A program made the position numbers and the translations under genes. This document shows positions 45,901-53,739 of a stretch of DNA of 64,000 nucleotides, in pieces. Positions within the stretch are counted from its first letter, which is position 1, and each line of letters starts with the position of its first letter. The notes under the pieces were generated by a model. It was given only the letters and a program-made list of their open reading frames with translations. It ran no database searches and was not told the origin of the DNA. Origin of the DNA: JALOOX01 sp964557955 (GTDB taxonomy: Bacteria; Desulfobacterota; Syntrophobacteria; Syntrophobacterales; Syntrophobacteraceae); NCBI GenBank assembly GCA_964557955.1, contig CAZLCS010000003.1:1-64000 (forward strand), given 5' to 3'.

Positions 45901-48900
45901 ACTGGCACACCGGCGGCCTCTCATCACGACGCCGGTGCCTGCCTTCAGTCGTCTCACTCGGTGCACGCTTCAGCTTTCTCATGGAATGGGGATGGGCGAC
46001 GCCATTAACCTCATCCTCGGATCTCCCTCCCTCGCTGCTCATCTCGTGACTGAAACCGAGCGGCACATCGCCGAGAATTCATACCGCATTCTGGTGACCA
46101 TCCTTGTTGATGAATACAGGAGGTCTCGAGATACGGCTCAGCGGCCAGGAGTCGTTTGCCCACCAGAGGTGAGTGGTGGGAGTGTACAGGAGAGTGTTCC
46201 GCAGAACCGGCAGGCGGGCCTCGTCGGAGCACATTCTCCGGTTCCGAGGCGTATTGGAATCGACCTGCGTACACTGGCCGATTCGGATTCCATGGCACGC
46301 GGCATCGGTCATTATGCGGTTCATCATCTGGATGCGCTGCTCAAGGCCGGCTCCGGGCATCGCTTTGCGATCATTCACGCGGATGGTGAGCGGATGCCGA
46401 CCTGGGGACATCGCTTTGCCGAGCATGATGTGGACTGGATTCGAGATGTTGATTATCGCCCGCATTCTCTCGACCTCATCCATACCCCTGATCCCATGGG
46501 TCTTCAGAACAAATATGACTCCCCTTTCGCATTCTTCCGGGAGCCCAGAATGACCGCAATCTTTCACGACCTCATTCCTTTTCATTTTTACCGTGAAAGC
46601 ATGGGAATTCTTTGGCCGAGCTATCTTGCAAGGCTCGAGCAAATGCGTCGATCCGGTGTGATGCTGCTCTGCAACTCAGAATTCACCCGGGAGGATCTCA
46701 TTCGGTCCATCACCTGGGAGGCGGAGAGGTGTCGGACGATTTTTGCGGGACTGAATCAAAGCGTTCACCGCGAGGCGCTTCACTCGAAACCAGAGGAGAC
46801 CTTGCGGCGATATGGCGTGCGGGATGACTTTGTGCTTTTCGTGGGAACGATGGACCCGCATAAGAACTTCGGGTCGGTATTGAATGCTGTGATCGAGGCG
46901 AGTCGCGCTCATCCGCTCCAGTTGTTGGTGACTGGTCGCATGAACGCATCCAGCAGGGCGTGGCACGATAAATTGCGAGAAATGGGACTCCTGGGGCAAG
47001 TGGTTTTCACGGACTTCCTGCCCCGAGCAGAGCTTGAACTCCTGTACAGCCGGGCAACGGCGATGGTTCTGCTTTCCAGATACGAGGGCTTCGGTTTTCC
47101 AGTGCTCGAAGCAATGGCTGCGGGATGTCCCGTCATCTGTTCCAACACAACTTCGCTGCCCGAGGTGGCCGGGGAGGCGGCGCTCCTGCATGATCCGGAG
47201 GATATAATCGGAGTTGCTCGTTCCTTGGTGCGTCTGCTTCGTGATCGCGATTTCGCCTCCCGCCTCCGAGAAGCCGGCCGAAAACGCGCCTCACGCTTCA
47301 CATGGGAGGAGACTGCCCGGAAGACACTGGAAGTATGGGACGAGATGCTGGCACGTCCGGGTCGTGCTGTGTCGACATGTCCTGACAAGCCAGCCACGGC
47401 GGTTTGGATGGCTCCGATCTTCGATCCCAGTGGGTACGCCAGCGAAGCACGTGCCTTCTTGCTTCACCTGGAACGGCATGGAGAGTCTGTTGCGGCGCGA
47501 AGCATCGGAAGGCACTCTGAAGGATTCCGGGAAATGACGGCAGAAGTCGATCGTGCCGAGTTGGAACGGCTCCTGGACCGTTCGTTCGCTCCTCACCCTG
47601 TCGGGGTGCTTCATGCCCCCGCTTACTCTTTCGACCGGGCTTCTTGGATTGGATACCACGTTGGCCGAACCACCTTTGAGACCGACGGCCTCCCTCCTGA
47701 CTGGGTGGAACGATGCAACCGGATGGAGGAAATCTGGGTCCCCTCAATGTTCAATGTGGAGACATTCCGGAAAGCCGGGGTGAGCGTTCCCATTTTGCGC
47801 CTGCCCGAGGGCGTGGATGTCAGGAGGTTTCGCCCTGGACTCCCCCCGCTTCTGGCGCCTTCCCCGGACGGTGGAATAACTTTTCTTTCCGTCTTTGAGT
47901 GGTCCCATCGAAAAGGCTGGGATGTGCTCCTTCGAGCCTGGGCGCAGGCCTTTGGAGCCAAGGACAACGCGCGCCTTGTCTTGCGCACGTATCCGATCAA
48001 CTCCGTGGAGGGAGAGACAAGCGCGTGGATTGAATCCCGCATCGACGAGTTTCTCGATTCCATTGGATCATCACGAGCAGATTGCGCCCCCATCCTCGTA
48101 TTGGCAGAACAGGTCCCAGAGCCTCAGATGCCGAACCTTTACAACTCTGCCGATGTCTACATTGCGCCATCCAGGGGGGAAGGGTGGGGGCGTCCGCACA
48201 TGGAGGCCATGGCATGTGGCTTGCCCGTCATAGCTACACGCTGGGGCGGCAATCTGGATTTCATGACCGAAGACAATTCTTGGCTTCTTGATATCGAGAG
48301 CTTGGTGCAGATTGACACACGCGAGGAATTTCATTTTTATCGAGGTCAGAACTGGGCAGAACCTTCGGTGGCACATCTGAAGCGATTGATGAGACTCTCC
48401 GCTTCATCCTCAGAGCTGCGCCAGCTCCTCGGCAAAAGAGCCAGGAAGGACATGGAGGAAAAATGGGACTGGGGAATCATCGCTCCTCTAGCAGCCCTGC
48501 GTCTGAAGGAGATTCTTGCTGGTGTGCCGGCTGAGCAGTCGCGACTGCATGGAAACGTGAGCTCGGACCACATTGGTCTTCGGGATTGTCGCTCCGTCAA
48601 GAATGAGATCCCTTCGGTCTGTGTACCAGCTGGAGGTGTATTCCGTATCCGTTGGGAAGGCTCTCAGCTCGTGCATCATTCATTGGCATTGGTTAACCGT
48701 GAATTGTGTCTTGCTCTTTCGGGGACGGACCACGAATTGTCTTTGATTCCCTACGAGCCCGATCAGTTCGGTGTCGAGGCCGATTCACGATTTCGGAAGA
48801 TCGCAGACCTGACAGGTGCTCCTCTGTCAGGACCCTGCGATGTACACATTCGTCATCAGTGGCCCCCCTGTTTCACTCCGCCGCAGGAGGGGCACTGGGT

Positions 48901-49783
48901 GATGATCCAGCCATGGGAGTACGGGCGCATCCCCCGGGACTGGGTCACCCCCATAAGCACCCTGGTCGACGAGATTTGGGTTCCCAGCCGTCATGTTTTC
49001 CGTTCTTTCGTGTCCAGCGGGATACCCTCCGACAGGGTCCGGGTCGTCCCCAACGGGGTGAACACATCTCTTTTCAGCCCTGACGCCAAGCCTTATTCCC
49101 TTCCAACGTCCAGGAAGTTCAAATTCCTGTTTGTTGGCGGGACAATCTGGCGGAAAGGGGTGGACATCCTTCTGGAGGCGTACCGGGATGCTTTCAGCAA
49201 GAAAGACGACGTGGTGCTGGTCATCAAGGATTTCGGACAGAACAGTTTTTACAGGGGGCAGGGGGCTGGCGAAGCCATACGGGCGATTCAGAGCGATTCG
49301 GATGCACCGGAGATCCTCTACATGACTGACATGCTGGCCGAGTCCGACATGCCTGGTCTTTTCACGGCCTGTGATTGCCTGGTTCACCCTTATCGGGGAG
49401 AGGGTTTCGGGCTTCCGGTTTTGGAGGCCATGGCCTGTGCTGTGCCGGTGATCGTCACGGCCGGAGGGGCAACTGACGATTTCTGCACTGCAGAGACAGC
49501 TTATCTGGTGCAGTCCCGGCGAAAGAGCTTTGTTTCGAAAGACATCGATTTTGTCGGCGGCTCCGGATGGGTTCTCGAACCCGAGACACGTTCACTGGGA
49601 GAGCTCATGCGCCAGGTTTATGAAAATCCTGATGAGGCAGATGAAAAGTCTGCTCGGGCTCTTGCGCAGGTGAGGACTGACTACACCTGGGAGAATATCG
49701 GCAGGCAAGTCCTGAATCGCATCCGCTCGATTCTCTCCAAACCCATCAGGAGGGTGCAGGCGAGTTATCTGAAGGCCGTGTAG
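42989..49783 (+). CDS. Giant multi-glycosyltransferase: GT2 plus five GT4-like domains
   Basis: 2264 residues with six glycosyltransferase units in series. GT2: LVSVVIPCFNQANYLGEAVQ near 9, VNDGSPDDTP, FLDADD. GT4-a from about 311 (FSPAGVNSGAEMATIYLASS). GT4-b from about 680 (FLSTWNQRCGISTHTAFI). GT4-c from about 1087 (IGIDLRTLADSDSMARGIGH), whose second half has SRYEGFGFPVLEAMAAGCPV. GT4-d from about 1471 (AVWMAPIFDPSGYASEARA; SRGEGWGRPHMEAMACGLPV). GT4-e from about 1893 (YRGEGFGLPVLEAMACAVPV). Most units keep the E-x7-E type motif, so several are probably active. No signal peptide or membrane helix is seen. It starts 13 bases after the previous gene and is probably co-translated. It would suit stepwise building of a branched glycan. 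Confidence 0.88.
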   Translation: MTQKLPSPLVSVVIPCFNQANYLGEAVQSVISQTYAHWECVIVNDGSPDDTPAVARDLIARHPDRSIKLVDKKNGGLVDARNAGVRASSGEFILFLDADDKIHPEFLKGTVQILVEKQHVGFVYTAVQHFGARTDVWGGGPFSAERLLRENQMACTTLFRRQMFDEVGGLKSEMKEGFEDWEFWISGLEKGWHGHYLERPYFFYRKHRAPSMLESICTDHARVSYLKAKIVSLHPSLYSPGDREWAFNTLGRGNPFTESSSDTVVRRGALPIVSAPSRNRSHCVDVARPSDRAAGIAAVVDVKRSLNRVIIAHTDFRFSPAGVNSGAEMATIYLASSLAAEGIEVSVFGLFEKPVEHYLGAEYRGFQDYEELCAALASLTERVGLLIAHSVNALSHSAGNPNIAFRTLWIQNPPISFLASVPEINRCADAVIHVSRFQIEAGRAVGIERPVILLYNGFSEAVFQPADGYDPRRIVCAGALVPQKGVHLLVQSFPAVRAAIPGAKLVVCGSPGMWGEKAYLDTEAISRAIPGIVFTGAVPQKQLARLFSNSALGVMPTIKELWQDPFPLTSVEMQACGIPVLVSAAGGLPESIIEGETGLVLDSDQPEAWASGIIDILRDRERLGAMRAACAKHARNRFRWRDLAIGFLADVERLRNGSASANRRPSAQIPATEAVQSNLGSIAFLSTWNQRCGISTHTAFITPILRRVLDEEGFQATPILILGEEGQSLTAQDGENVFRCWRRNSRDFRKALQVVEREGITHLHVQFQDGLFAGSDLIGFLTACKDRGVRIFLTLHSSEANLDFCAALVNLAHRAFTHLDQSAIRYIAHGANPERIRVVPHGITSDLVLPDIAEAKATQGIPGDLRIVSSFGFVEPHKGIHGIIEAFPQVLNRHNAALLIAGGGHPHNPESIEYMRKCRQMAEHLGISQRVRFVEGFLPDKVVTSYLAASDAIVMNYALMRNEISGAAAFALAHRRPLITTPVPAFSRLTRCTLQLSHGMGMGDAINLILGSPSLAAHLVTETERHIAENSYRILVTILVDEYRRSRDTAQRPGVVCPPEVSGGSVQESVPQNRQAGLVGAHSPVPRRIGIDLRTLADSDSMARGIGHYAVHHLDALLKAGSGHRFAIIHADGERMPTWGHRFAEHDVDWIRDVDYRPHSLDLIHTPDPMGLQNKYDSPFAFFREPRMTAIFHDLIPFHFYRESMGILWPSYLARLEQMRRSGVMLLCNSEFTREDLIRSITWEAERCRTIFAGLNQSVHREALHSKPEETLRRYGVRDDFVLFVGTMDPHKNFGSVLNAVIEASRAHPLQLLVTGRMNASSRAWHDKLREMGLLGQVVFTDFLPRAELELLYSRATAMVLLSRYEGFGFPVLEAMAAGCPVICSNTTSLPEVAGEAALLHDPEDIIGVARSLVRLLRDRDFASRLREAGRKRASRFTWEETARKTLEVWDEMLARPGRAVSTCPDKPATAVWMAPIFDPSGYASEARAFLLHLERHGESVAARSIGRHSEGFREMTAEVDRAELERLLDRSFAPHPVGVLHAPAYSFDRASWIGYHVGRTTFETDGLPPDWVERCNRMEEIWVPSMFNVETFRKAGVSVPILRLPEGVDVRRFRPGLPPLLAPSPDGGITFLSVFEWSHRKGWDVLLRAWAQAFGAKDNARLVLRTYPINSVEGETSAWIESRIDEFLDSIGSSRADCAPILVLAEQVPEPQMPNLYNSADVYIAPSRGEGWGRPHMEAMACGLPVIATRWGGNLDFMTEDNSWLLDIESLVQIDTREEFHFYRGQNWAEPSVAHLKRLMRLSASSSELRQLLGKRARKDMEEKWDWGIIAPLAALRLKEILAGVPAEQSRLHGNVSSDHIGLRDCRSVKNEIPSVCVPAGGVFRIRWEGSQLVHHSLALVNRELCLALSGTDHELSLIPYEPDQFGVEADSRFRKIADLTGAPLSGPCDVHIRHQWPPCFTPPQEGHWVMIQPWEYGRIPRDWVTPISTLVDEIWVPSRHVFRSFVSSGIPSDRVRVVPNGVNTSLFSPDAKPYSLPTSRKFKFLFVGGTIWRKGVDILLEAYRDAFSKKDDVVLVIKDFGQNSFYRGQGAGEAIRAIQSDSDAPEILYMTDMLAESDMPGLFTACDCLVHPYRGEGFGLPVLEAMACAVPVIVTAGGATDDFCTAETAYLVQSRRKSFVSKDIDFVGGSGWVLEPETRSLGELMRQVYENPDEADEKSARALAQVRTDYTWENIGRQVLNRIRSILSKPIRRVQASYLKAV

Positions 49784-49840
49784 CTTCTGTCTGCAGATGT
49801 CCGCATCCCCCCCTCGGGATGCTGTTGGGTTCAGCTGATA

Positions 49841-49915
49841 TTTCATTTCAAGCGAAGCGAGAAATCTCTCTGAATCCCCTCCCTGCAAAGATTTCTCCCT
49901 TCGGTCGACATGACA
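49841..49915. repeat. Imperfect palindromic repeat
   Basis: CGAAGCGAGAAATCT ending at 49867 is matched on the other strand by the stretch AGATTTCTCCCTTCG starting at 49889 (one mismatch), with a 21-base middle. Interspersed repeats with this kind of gagatttctcgcttcg core are familiar from many bacterial genomes. Only one copy was noticed in the window. Confidence 0.5.
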
Positions 49916-50083
49916 AGAATAGGAGCTGGATGCTCGAGTCAACGCTATTGGCCCCCCTCGGGTGTGCCCAAGGGGTGTGTCAATTTCTTGATGATCCTGG
50001 AATTCCTGTTCTGAAAAACGAGTCAATGTCTTGACTGCCCTTTCTCCCTCCTTCCCCCCTCCCTGTGACCTGCTTGACGCCTC

Positions 50084-50185
50084 AGGGCCTGTTTGGGAAA
50101 TGCCGTGTCTGTGATATTTCGGGCGGGAACAAACCACGCCTGAGCCTGCCATCAGGCGGCGACCCGGATTTCCCGAACAGGCCCT
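50084..50185. mobile_element. MITE-like element with terminal inverted repeats
   Basis: AGGGCCTGTTTGGGAAAT at 50084-50101 and ATTTCCCGAACAGGCCCT at 50168-50185 are inverted repeats with one mismatch. TCA occurs as a direct repeat at both outer ends (50082-50084 and 50185-50187), as expected from a 3-base TNA target duplication. The 100-base interior has no gene and contains a second perfect hairpin (CGCCTGA at 50137-50143, complement at 50152-50158). Such ends and target are reminiscent of IS5-group elements. A long structured RNA element is the alternative. Confidence 0.55.
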
Positions 50186-50460
50186 CATGGGTGTTGATCG
50201 ACTGCACGGTCCTTGCCTCCCCCATCCAACAGATTAAGGGGACAACCTCCTTTGTATCCGCCTCCCAAAATCCACATGCGGAAGCAGAAATCTGCTCAGC
50301 TCCTTAACCTTTCTTTGGCATGAAGATTGTTATCCCAATGGGTGAAGTCAGTGTCATGGGCGGTAATCTTTCCGGCAGGGGCTCCATCTCAATGCAGTGG
50401 GTGAGGTATCAATCGAGAATCGCCGGTCGGAGCAATCAAACAACAGGGAGGCCAACTGGC

Positions 50461-51651
50461 ATGCTGGTGGGACAATCACGCGACATAGGCTCTTTCGGGT
50501 GCGGCAACAATGAATCCGCTTCCGTGGAGGATTGGTTGAGACAGGGTGAGGCGGCGTTCTCAAAGGGTCGCTATGCAGAAGCAGAGAAATCCTTTCAAAT
50601 GGCCGCTCAATGCAACCCGTTTCTCCCAGGGCCTCACAGCCGGCTGGGGACGGCGTACTGGCTTCAGGGCAAGACGGAGGATGCGCTCAACAGCCTCATG
50701 CGAGCCTTGGAACTGGATCCGGAGCATCGGGATGCGGTCATGAACTGCGCGGAAGTCCTTCTTGCCTTTGACCGAAGGGAAGACGCCCGCCTCGTCTTGG
50801 ATGCCTATGTTGAGAGACATCCCGATGATGAAGACGCTGCGCGCAAGCTCAAGAACCTTCGAGCTTCAAACAAGGCTGCAAGCCCGGGCAATGCGGCCGA
50901 GTTTTTCAATGAGCAGGGGGAAGCTCAGTTTATGAAGGGCAGAACGGATCATGCCAGAGCCTGTTTCGAGATGGCGCTGGAGCATGACCCGCATCATGCC
51001 ACCGCTCTCTCCAATCTTGCCACCGTCATCTGTCAGCAGGGGGATGCCGAGGGTGCCCTGGAGATCCTGTACCGGGCCTTTGATGCGAGCCCGAATGATC
51101 CCGACATCCTTCACAACTGCTATGAGGTCTTAAGGGCGGTCGGTGAGTGGGAGACAGCGGCATCTTTTCTTCAGGTCTACCTTCAGAAGGGGTACGGGCA
51201 CCAAGAGGATTGGGATCAATATGGTGAGCTGATGAGACGACTCGGTGCTGCGTCGTGGAGTCCCCAGGGTCTCTCTATGGAGGTAGCCACGATCCATTCT
51301 CAGATGGGGAAGTGCCTCTGCCTTGCCGGGGACACGGCCGGTGGGAGAGAAGCCTTCGAAAAGGCCCTGATGATCGCCCCGGGAGATCCTGTGATCTACC
51401 GACAGGTCGCTGAAACGCTCGTAAACAGCGGCATGGTTGAAGAAGCTGCCGACATCTGCCGAGAGGGATTGAATCACGATCCAACGAGTGCTGAGCTCTC
51501 CGAATTGTTGTCCGAACTCCTGAGACTCGGTGAATCCGAGCGTAACGCTGAGACAGAGTGCGAGAATGCGCCATCACCTGCAGGCGACGGCACTGAGCCT
51601 ATCCGGTCCCGGACCGCGGCGGCCAATGCGCCCATGGCCCTTTCCGTCTGA
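50461..51651 (+). CDS. Tetratricopeptide repeat protein
   Basis: About 396 residues made largely of TPR units. Clear repeats include EDWLRQGEAAFSKGRYAEAE, PHSRLGTAYWLQGKTEDALN and ATALSNLATVICQQGDAEGA, with the usual Gly/Ala and Pro positions. There is no catalytic domain and no signal peptide. The ATG at 50461 has GGGAGG before it; upstream in-frame codons lack a site. Set between giant glycosyltransferases and GT2-TPR genes, it may be a scaffold or substrate-binding partner for glycosylation; TPR regions are part of O-GlcNAc transferase and several flagellin glycosyltransferases. Confidence 0.8.
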   Translation: MLVGQSRDIGSFGCGNNESASVEDWLRQGEAAFSKGRYAEAEKSFQMAAQCNPFLPGPHSRLGTAYWLQGKTEDALNSLMRALELDPEHRDAVMNCAEVLLAFDRREDARLVLDAYVERHPDDEDAARKLKNLRASNKAASPGNAAEFFNEQGEAQFMKGRTDHARACFEMALEHDPHHATALSNLATVICQQGDAEGALEILYRAFDASPNDPDILHNCYEVLRAVGEWETAASFLQVYLQKGYGHQEDWDQYGELMRRLGAASWSPQGLSMEVATIHSQMGKCLCLAGDTAGGREAFEKALMIAPGDPVIYRQVAETLVNSGMVEEAADICREGLNHDPTSAELSELLSELLRLGESERNAETECENAPSPAGDGTEPIRSRTAAANAPMALSV

Positions 51652-51862
51652 TGGCCCGGGACTCGCATTCAATGGATCGCCCCTACCGTCCATCTGCAAG
51701 GATGTCGCATCCACCATCACCAGCAAAGACCGTGTCTCAACCATGCGTTGAGGAGAACCTCGTCACAGAGATGGCGGAAAGAGCCCCATCAGCTATTGCC
51801 TTCCTGGAAGTGCGGTGCTCCGATTCTTTCTGGCCTTTCAATGGTTGCATCGAGTCATTGAG

Positions 51863-53737
51863 ATGACCACTGGAAGAACCTCCATTTCCCTTTGCATGAT
51901 CGTGAAGAACGAAGAGGAGACTCTTCCCCGTTGTCTCGCGAGTGCGGCGCCCTACGTGGATGAGATCGTGGTGGTCGATACCGGTTCGAACGATCGAACC
52001 GTAGAGATCGCAGAATCCTTTGGGGCGAAGGTGCGTCATTTCGAGTGGGTGGATGATTTTGCTGCGGCAAGGAATGAGTCGCTCCGTCATGCCACCGGAG
52101 AGTGGGTGCTGCAGTTGGACGCCGACGAGCGCCTCAATCTGCTCGGGTGCTCCACAGGACTTCGGGAGGCAGCGGGAGCTCCGGGAGTTGACGCCTATGC
52201 GGTGATGATCCGGTGCCATCATGGTGTGAAGAGCAGCAATGCCTGCTATGGCGTCAATCACAACTACAGGTTTTTTCGCAGAATTCCCGGTATCCAGTAT
52301 GAAAAACCAGTGCACGAATCCGTGGACCACTCCCTAAGGAGGTTTGGAGCGGCCACGGCGAACGCTGTTTTTGTCATCGACCACTACGGCTACGATATTG
52401 ATCCCTCGGATTTGAATCGGAAACTCGAACGGAACCTCACAATCCTCGAACGCACTGCTGAGAAGACCCCCCATGACCCTTTCGTGCTTTATTACCTGGC
52501 CAACACGTATGAGGCTCTGGGGCGAACAGGTGAAAGCCTTGATGTGCTGAAGCGAGGGTTGGAGTTGGAGAATACCCCCGATATCCTGCAGGCGATGCTG
52601 CTCAACACTATGGGTCGTTCCTATTTGTTTGCAGGAGACTACGACAAAACAATAGAAACATCAATAAGATCTCTGGATATAGAGTCTAATCAGAATACAG
52701 CTCGCTACTATATTGGACTTGCCTATTACAATCAGAAGTTGTACAATTTGGCACTTCCTTACCTTTTTTCATGCTATGAATACTGTCTCCTTCCTGCAGA
52801 AAAAAAAGCCACGGGGCTTCCTCAAGAACATACAATGAGTGAATTGGAACTTATTAAGCTCTTGGCTATGTGTCTATTTCACAAGAAGGATTTCTCCAAC
52901 GCAGTATCCTTTTCACTATCTTTCTTGCAAAAGCATGATGAAGATGCAGATGTGCATCACATTTTAGGACTATCTTATTATAATGAGCAGCAATACTCCA
53001 CTGCACTGTTTCATCTCGATAAAGCCTATACTCTGGGTGTCAAGGGACATGAGATTCAATCCGCTCTGGCATGTTGCGCCTTGAAAGTCGGTGAAATAGA
53101 AAAGTGTTTCGAGTGGCTGGTTGAGATGGATTCAGAAACCTCCGAGTCAATTCGGCATCTCTTCGTCCTGCTTCAGCTCATCGCAGAACAACCGAATATT
53201 GATTCACAATTGGTGCAGGTATTGATTCAAAAAAAAATGATACTCCAAAAAGCGACATTCGAACAGCTGGGAAGCCTCCTCTCGACGCTGGCACGGAATG
53301 GGTCCCTCGATGCGGTCTCGGTCGTTCTTGAGAGCATCTGTCAGCGGACTGCGGAGGTCGAATCTTTCATGGCAGGTCTCACGGAGTACTTTGCCGAACA
53401 GAATCGAATGAACGCATTCTATCCCATCCTGGAGGCGCTGGTGACCAGGTGCCCACGCGTTACCCCCTTCTTGGAGGCTCTCGGCATTATTTGCATCAAG
53501 ATGGGCAATCCTTTCCGCGCCATTGAGGTCTATGGGCGTTTGCACCATCTGAATCCCGAAAGCATTGCGTACTCGAGGGCGCTTGCGGGGCTGTATGTGT
53601 CTGTGGGCAATGAGGCGCGTGCACTGCAGGTGATCAGTGATCCTCGACCGGGAGGCGACTTGACAGCTATCGGTGGTCATCAGGGGCCTCGATACGGTGA
53701 GGCTTGTACCGTATTGCAGGACAAAGGATTCGAATAG
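51863..53737 (+). CDS. GT2 glycosyltransferase with TPR region
   Basis: About 624 residues. The N-terminal GT2 domain has ISLCMIVKNEEETLPRCLAS, VVVDTGSNDRTVEIAE, FAAARNESLRHATGEWVLQL and the metal-binding DADERL. From about residue 190 TPR-like helices follow to the end. Bases about 52630-53240 are clearly richer in A and T than either flank, and A-runs of eight (52799-52807) and nine (53229-53237) lie there. The start at 51863 has only a weak site. It has a close relative in the next gene. Such GT2-TPR proteins glycosylate flagellin or other surface proteins in several bacteria. Confidence 0.82.
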   Translation: MTTGRTSISLCMIVKNEEETLPRCLASAAPYVDEIVVVDTGSNDRTVEIAESFGAKVRHFEWVDDFAAARNESLRHATGEWVLQLDADERLNLLGCSTGLREAAGAPGVDAYAVMIRCHHGVKSSNACYGVNHNYRFFRRIPGIQYEKPVHESVDHSLRRFGAATANAVFVIDHYGYDIDPSDLNRKLERNLTILERTAEKTPHDPFVLYYLANTYEALGRTGESLDVLKRGLELENTPDILQAMLLNTMGRSYLFAGDYDKTIETSIRSLDIESNQNTARYYIGLAYYNQKLYNLALPYLFSCYEYCLLPAEKKATGLPQEHTMSELELIKLLAMCLFHKKDFSNAVSFSLSFLQKHDEDADVHHILGLSYYNEQQYSTALFHLDKAYTLGVKGHEIQSALACCALKVGEIEKCFEWLVEMDSETSESIRHLFVLLQLIAEQPNIDSQLVQVLIQKKMILQKATFEQLGSLLSTLARNGSLDAVSVVLESICQRTAEVESFMAGLTEYFAEQNRMNAFYPILEALVTRCPRVTPFLEALGIICIKMGNPFRAIEVYGRLHHLNPESIAYSRALAGLYVSVGNEARALQVISDPRPGGDLTAIGGHQGPRYGEACTVLQDKGFE

Positions 53738-53739
53738 TC

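Larger units (their letters stand above)
49784..50460. other. Repeat-bearing intergenic region
   Basis: This 677-base gap holds no supported gene. It contains an imperfect palindrome near 49841-49915, a MITE-like palindromic element at 50084-50185, and a stretch up to the TPR gene. The frame of the TPR gene is open from 50320, but the first good ribosome site is just before 50461. Confidence 0.6.
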
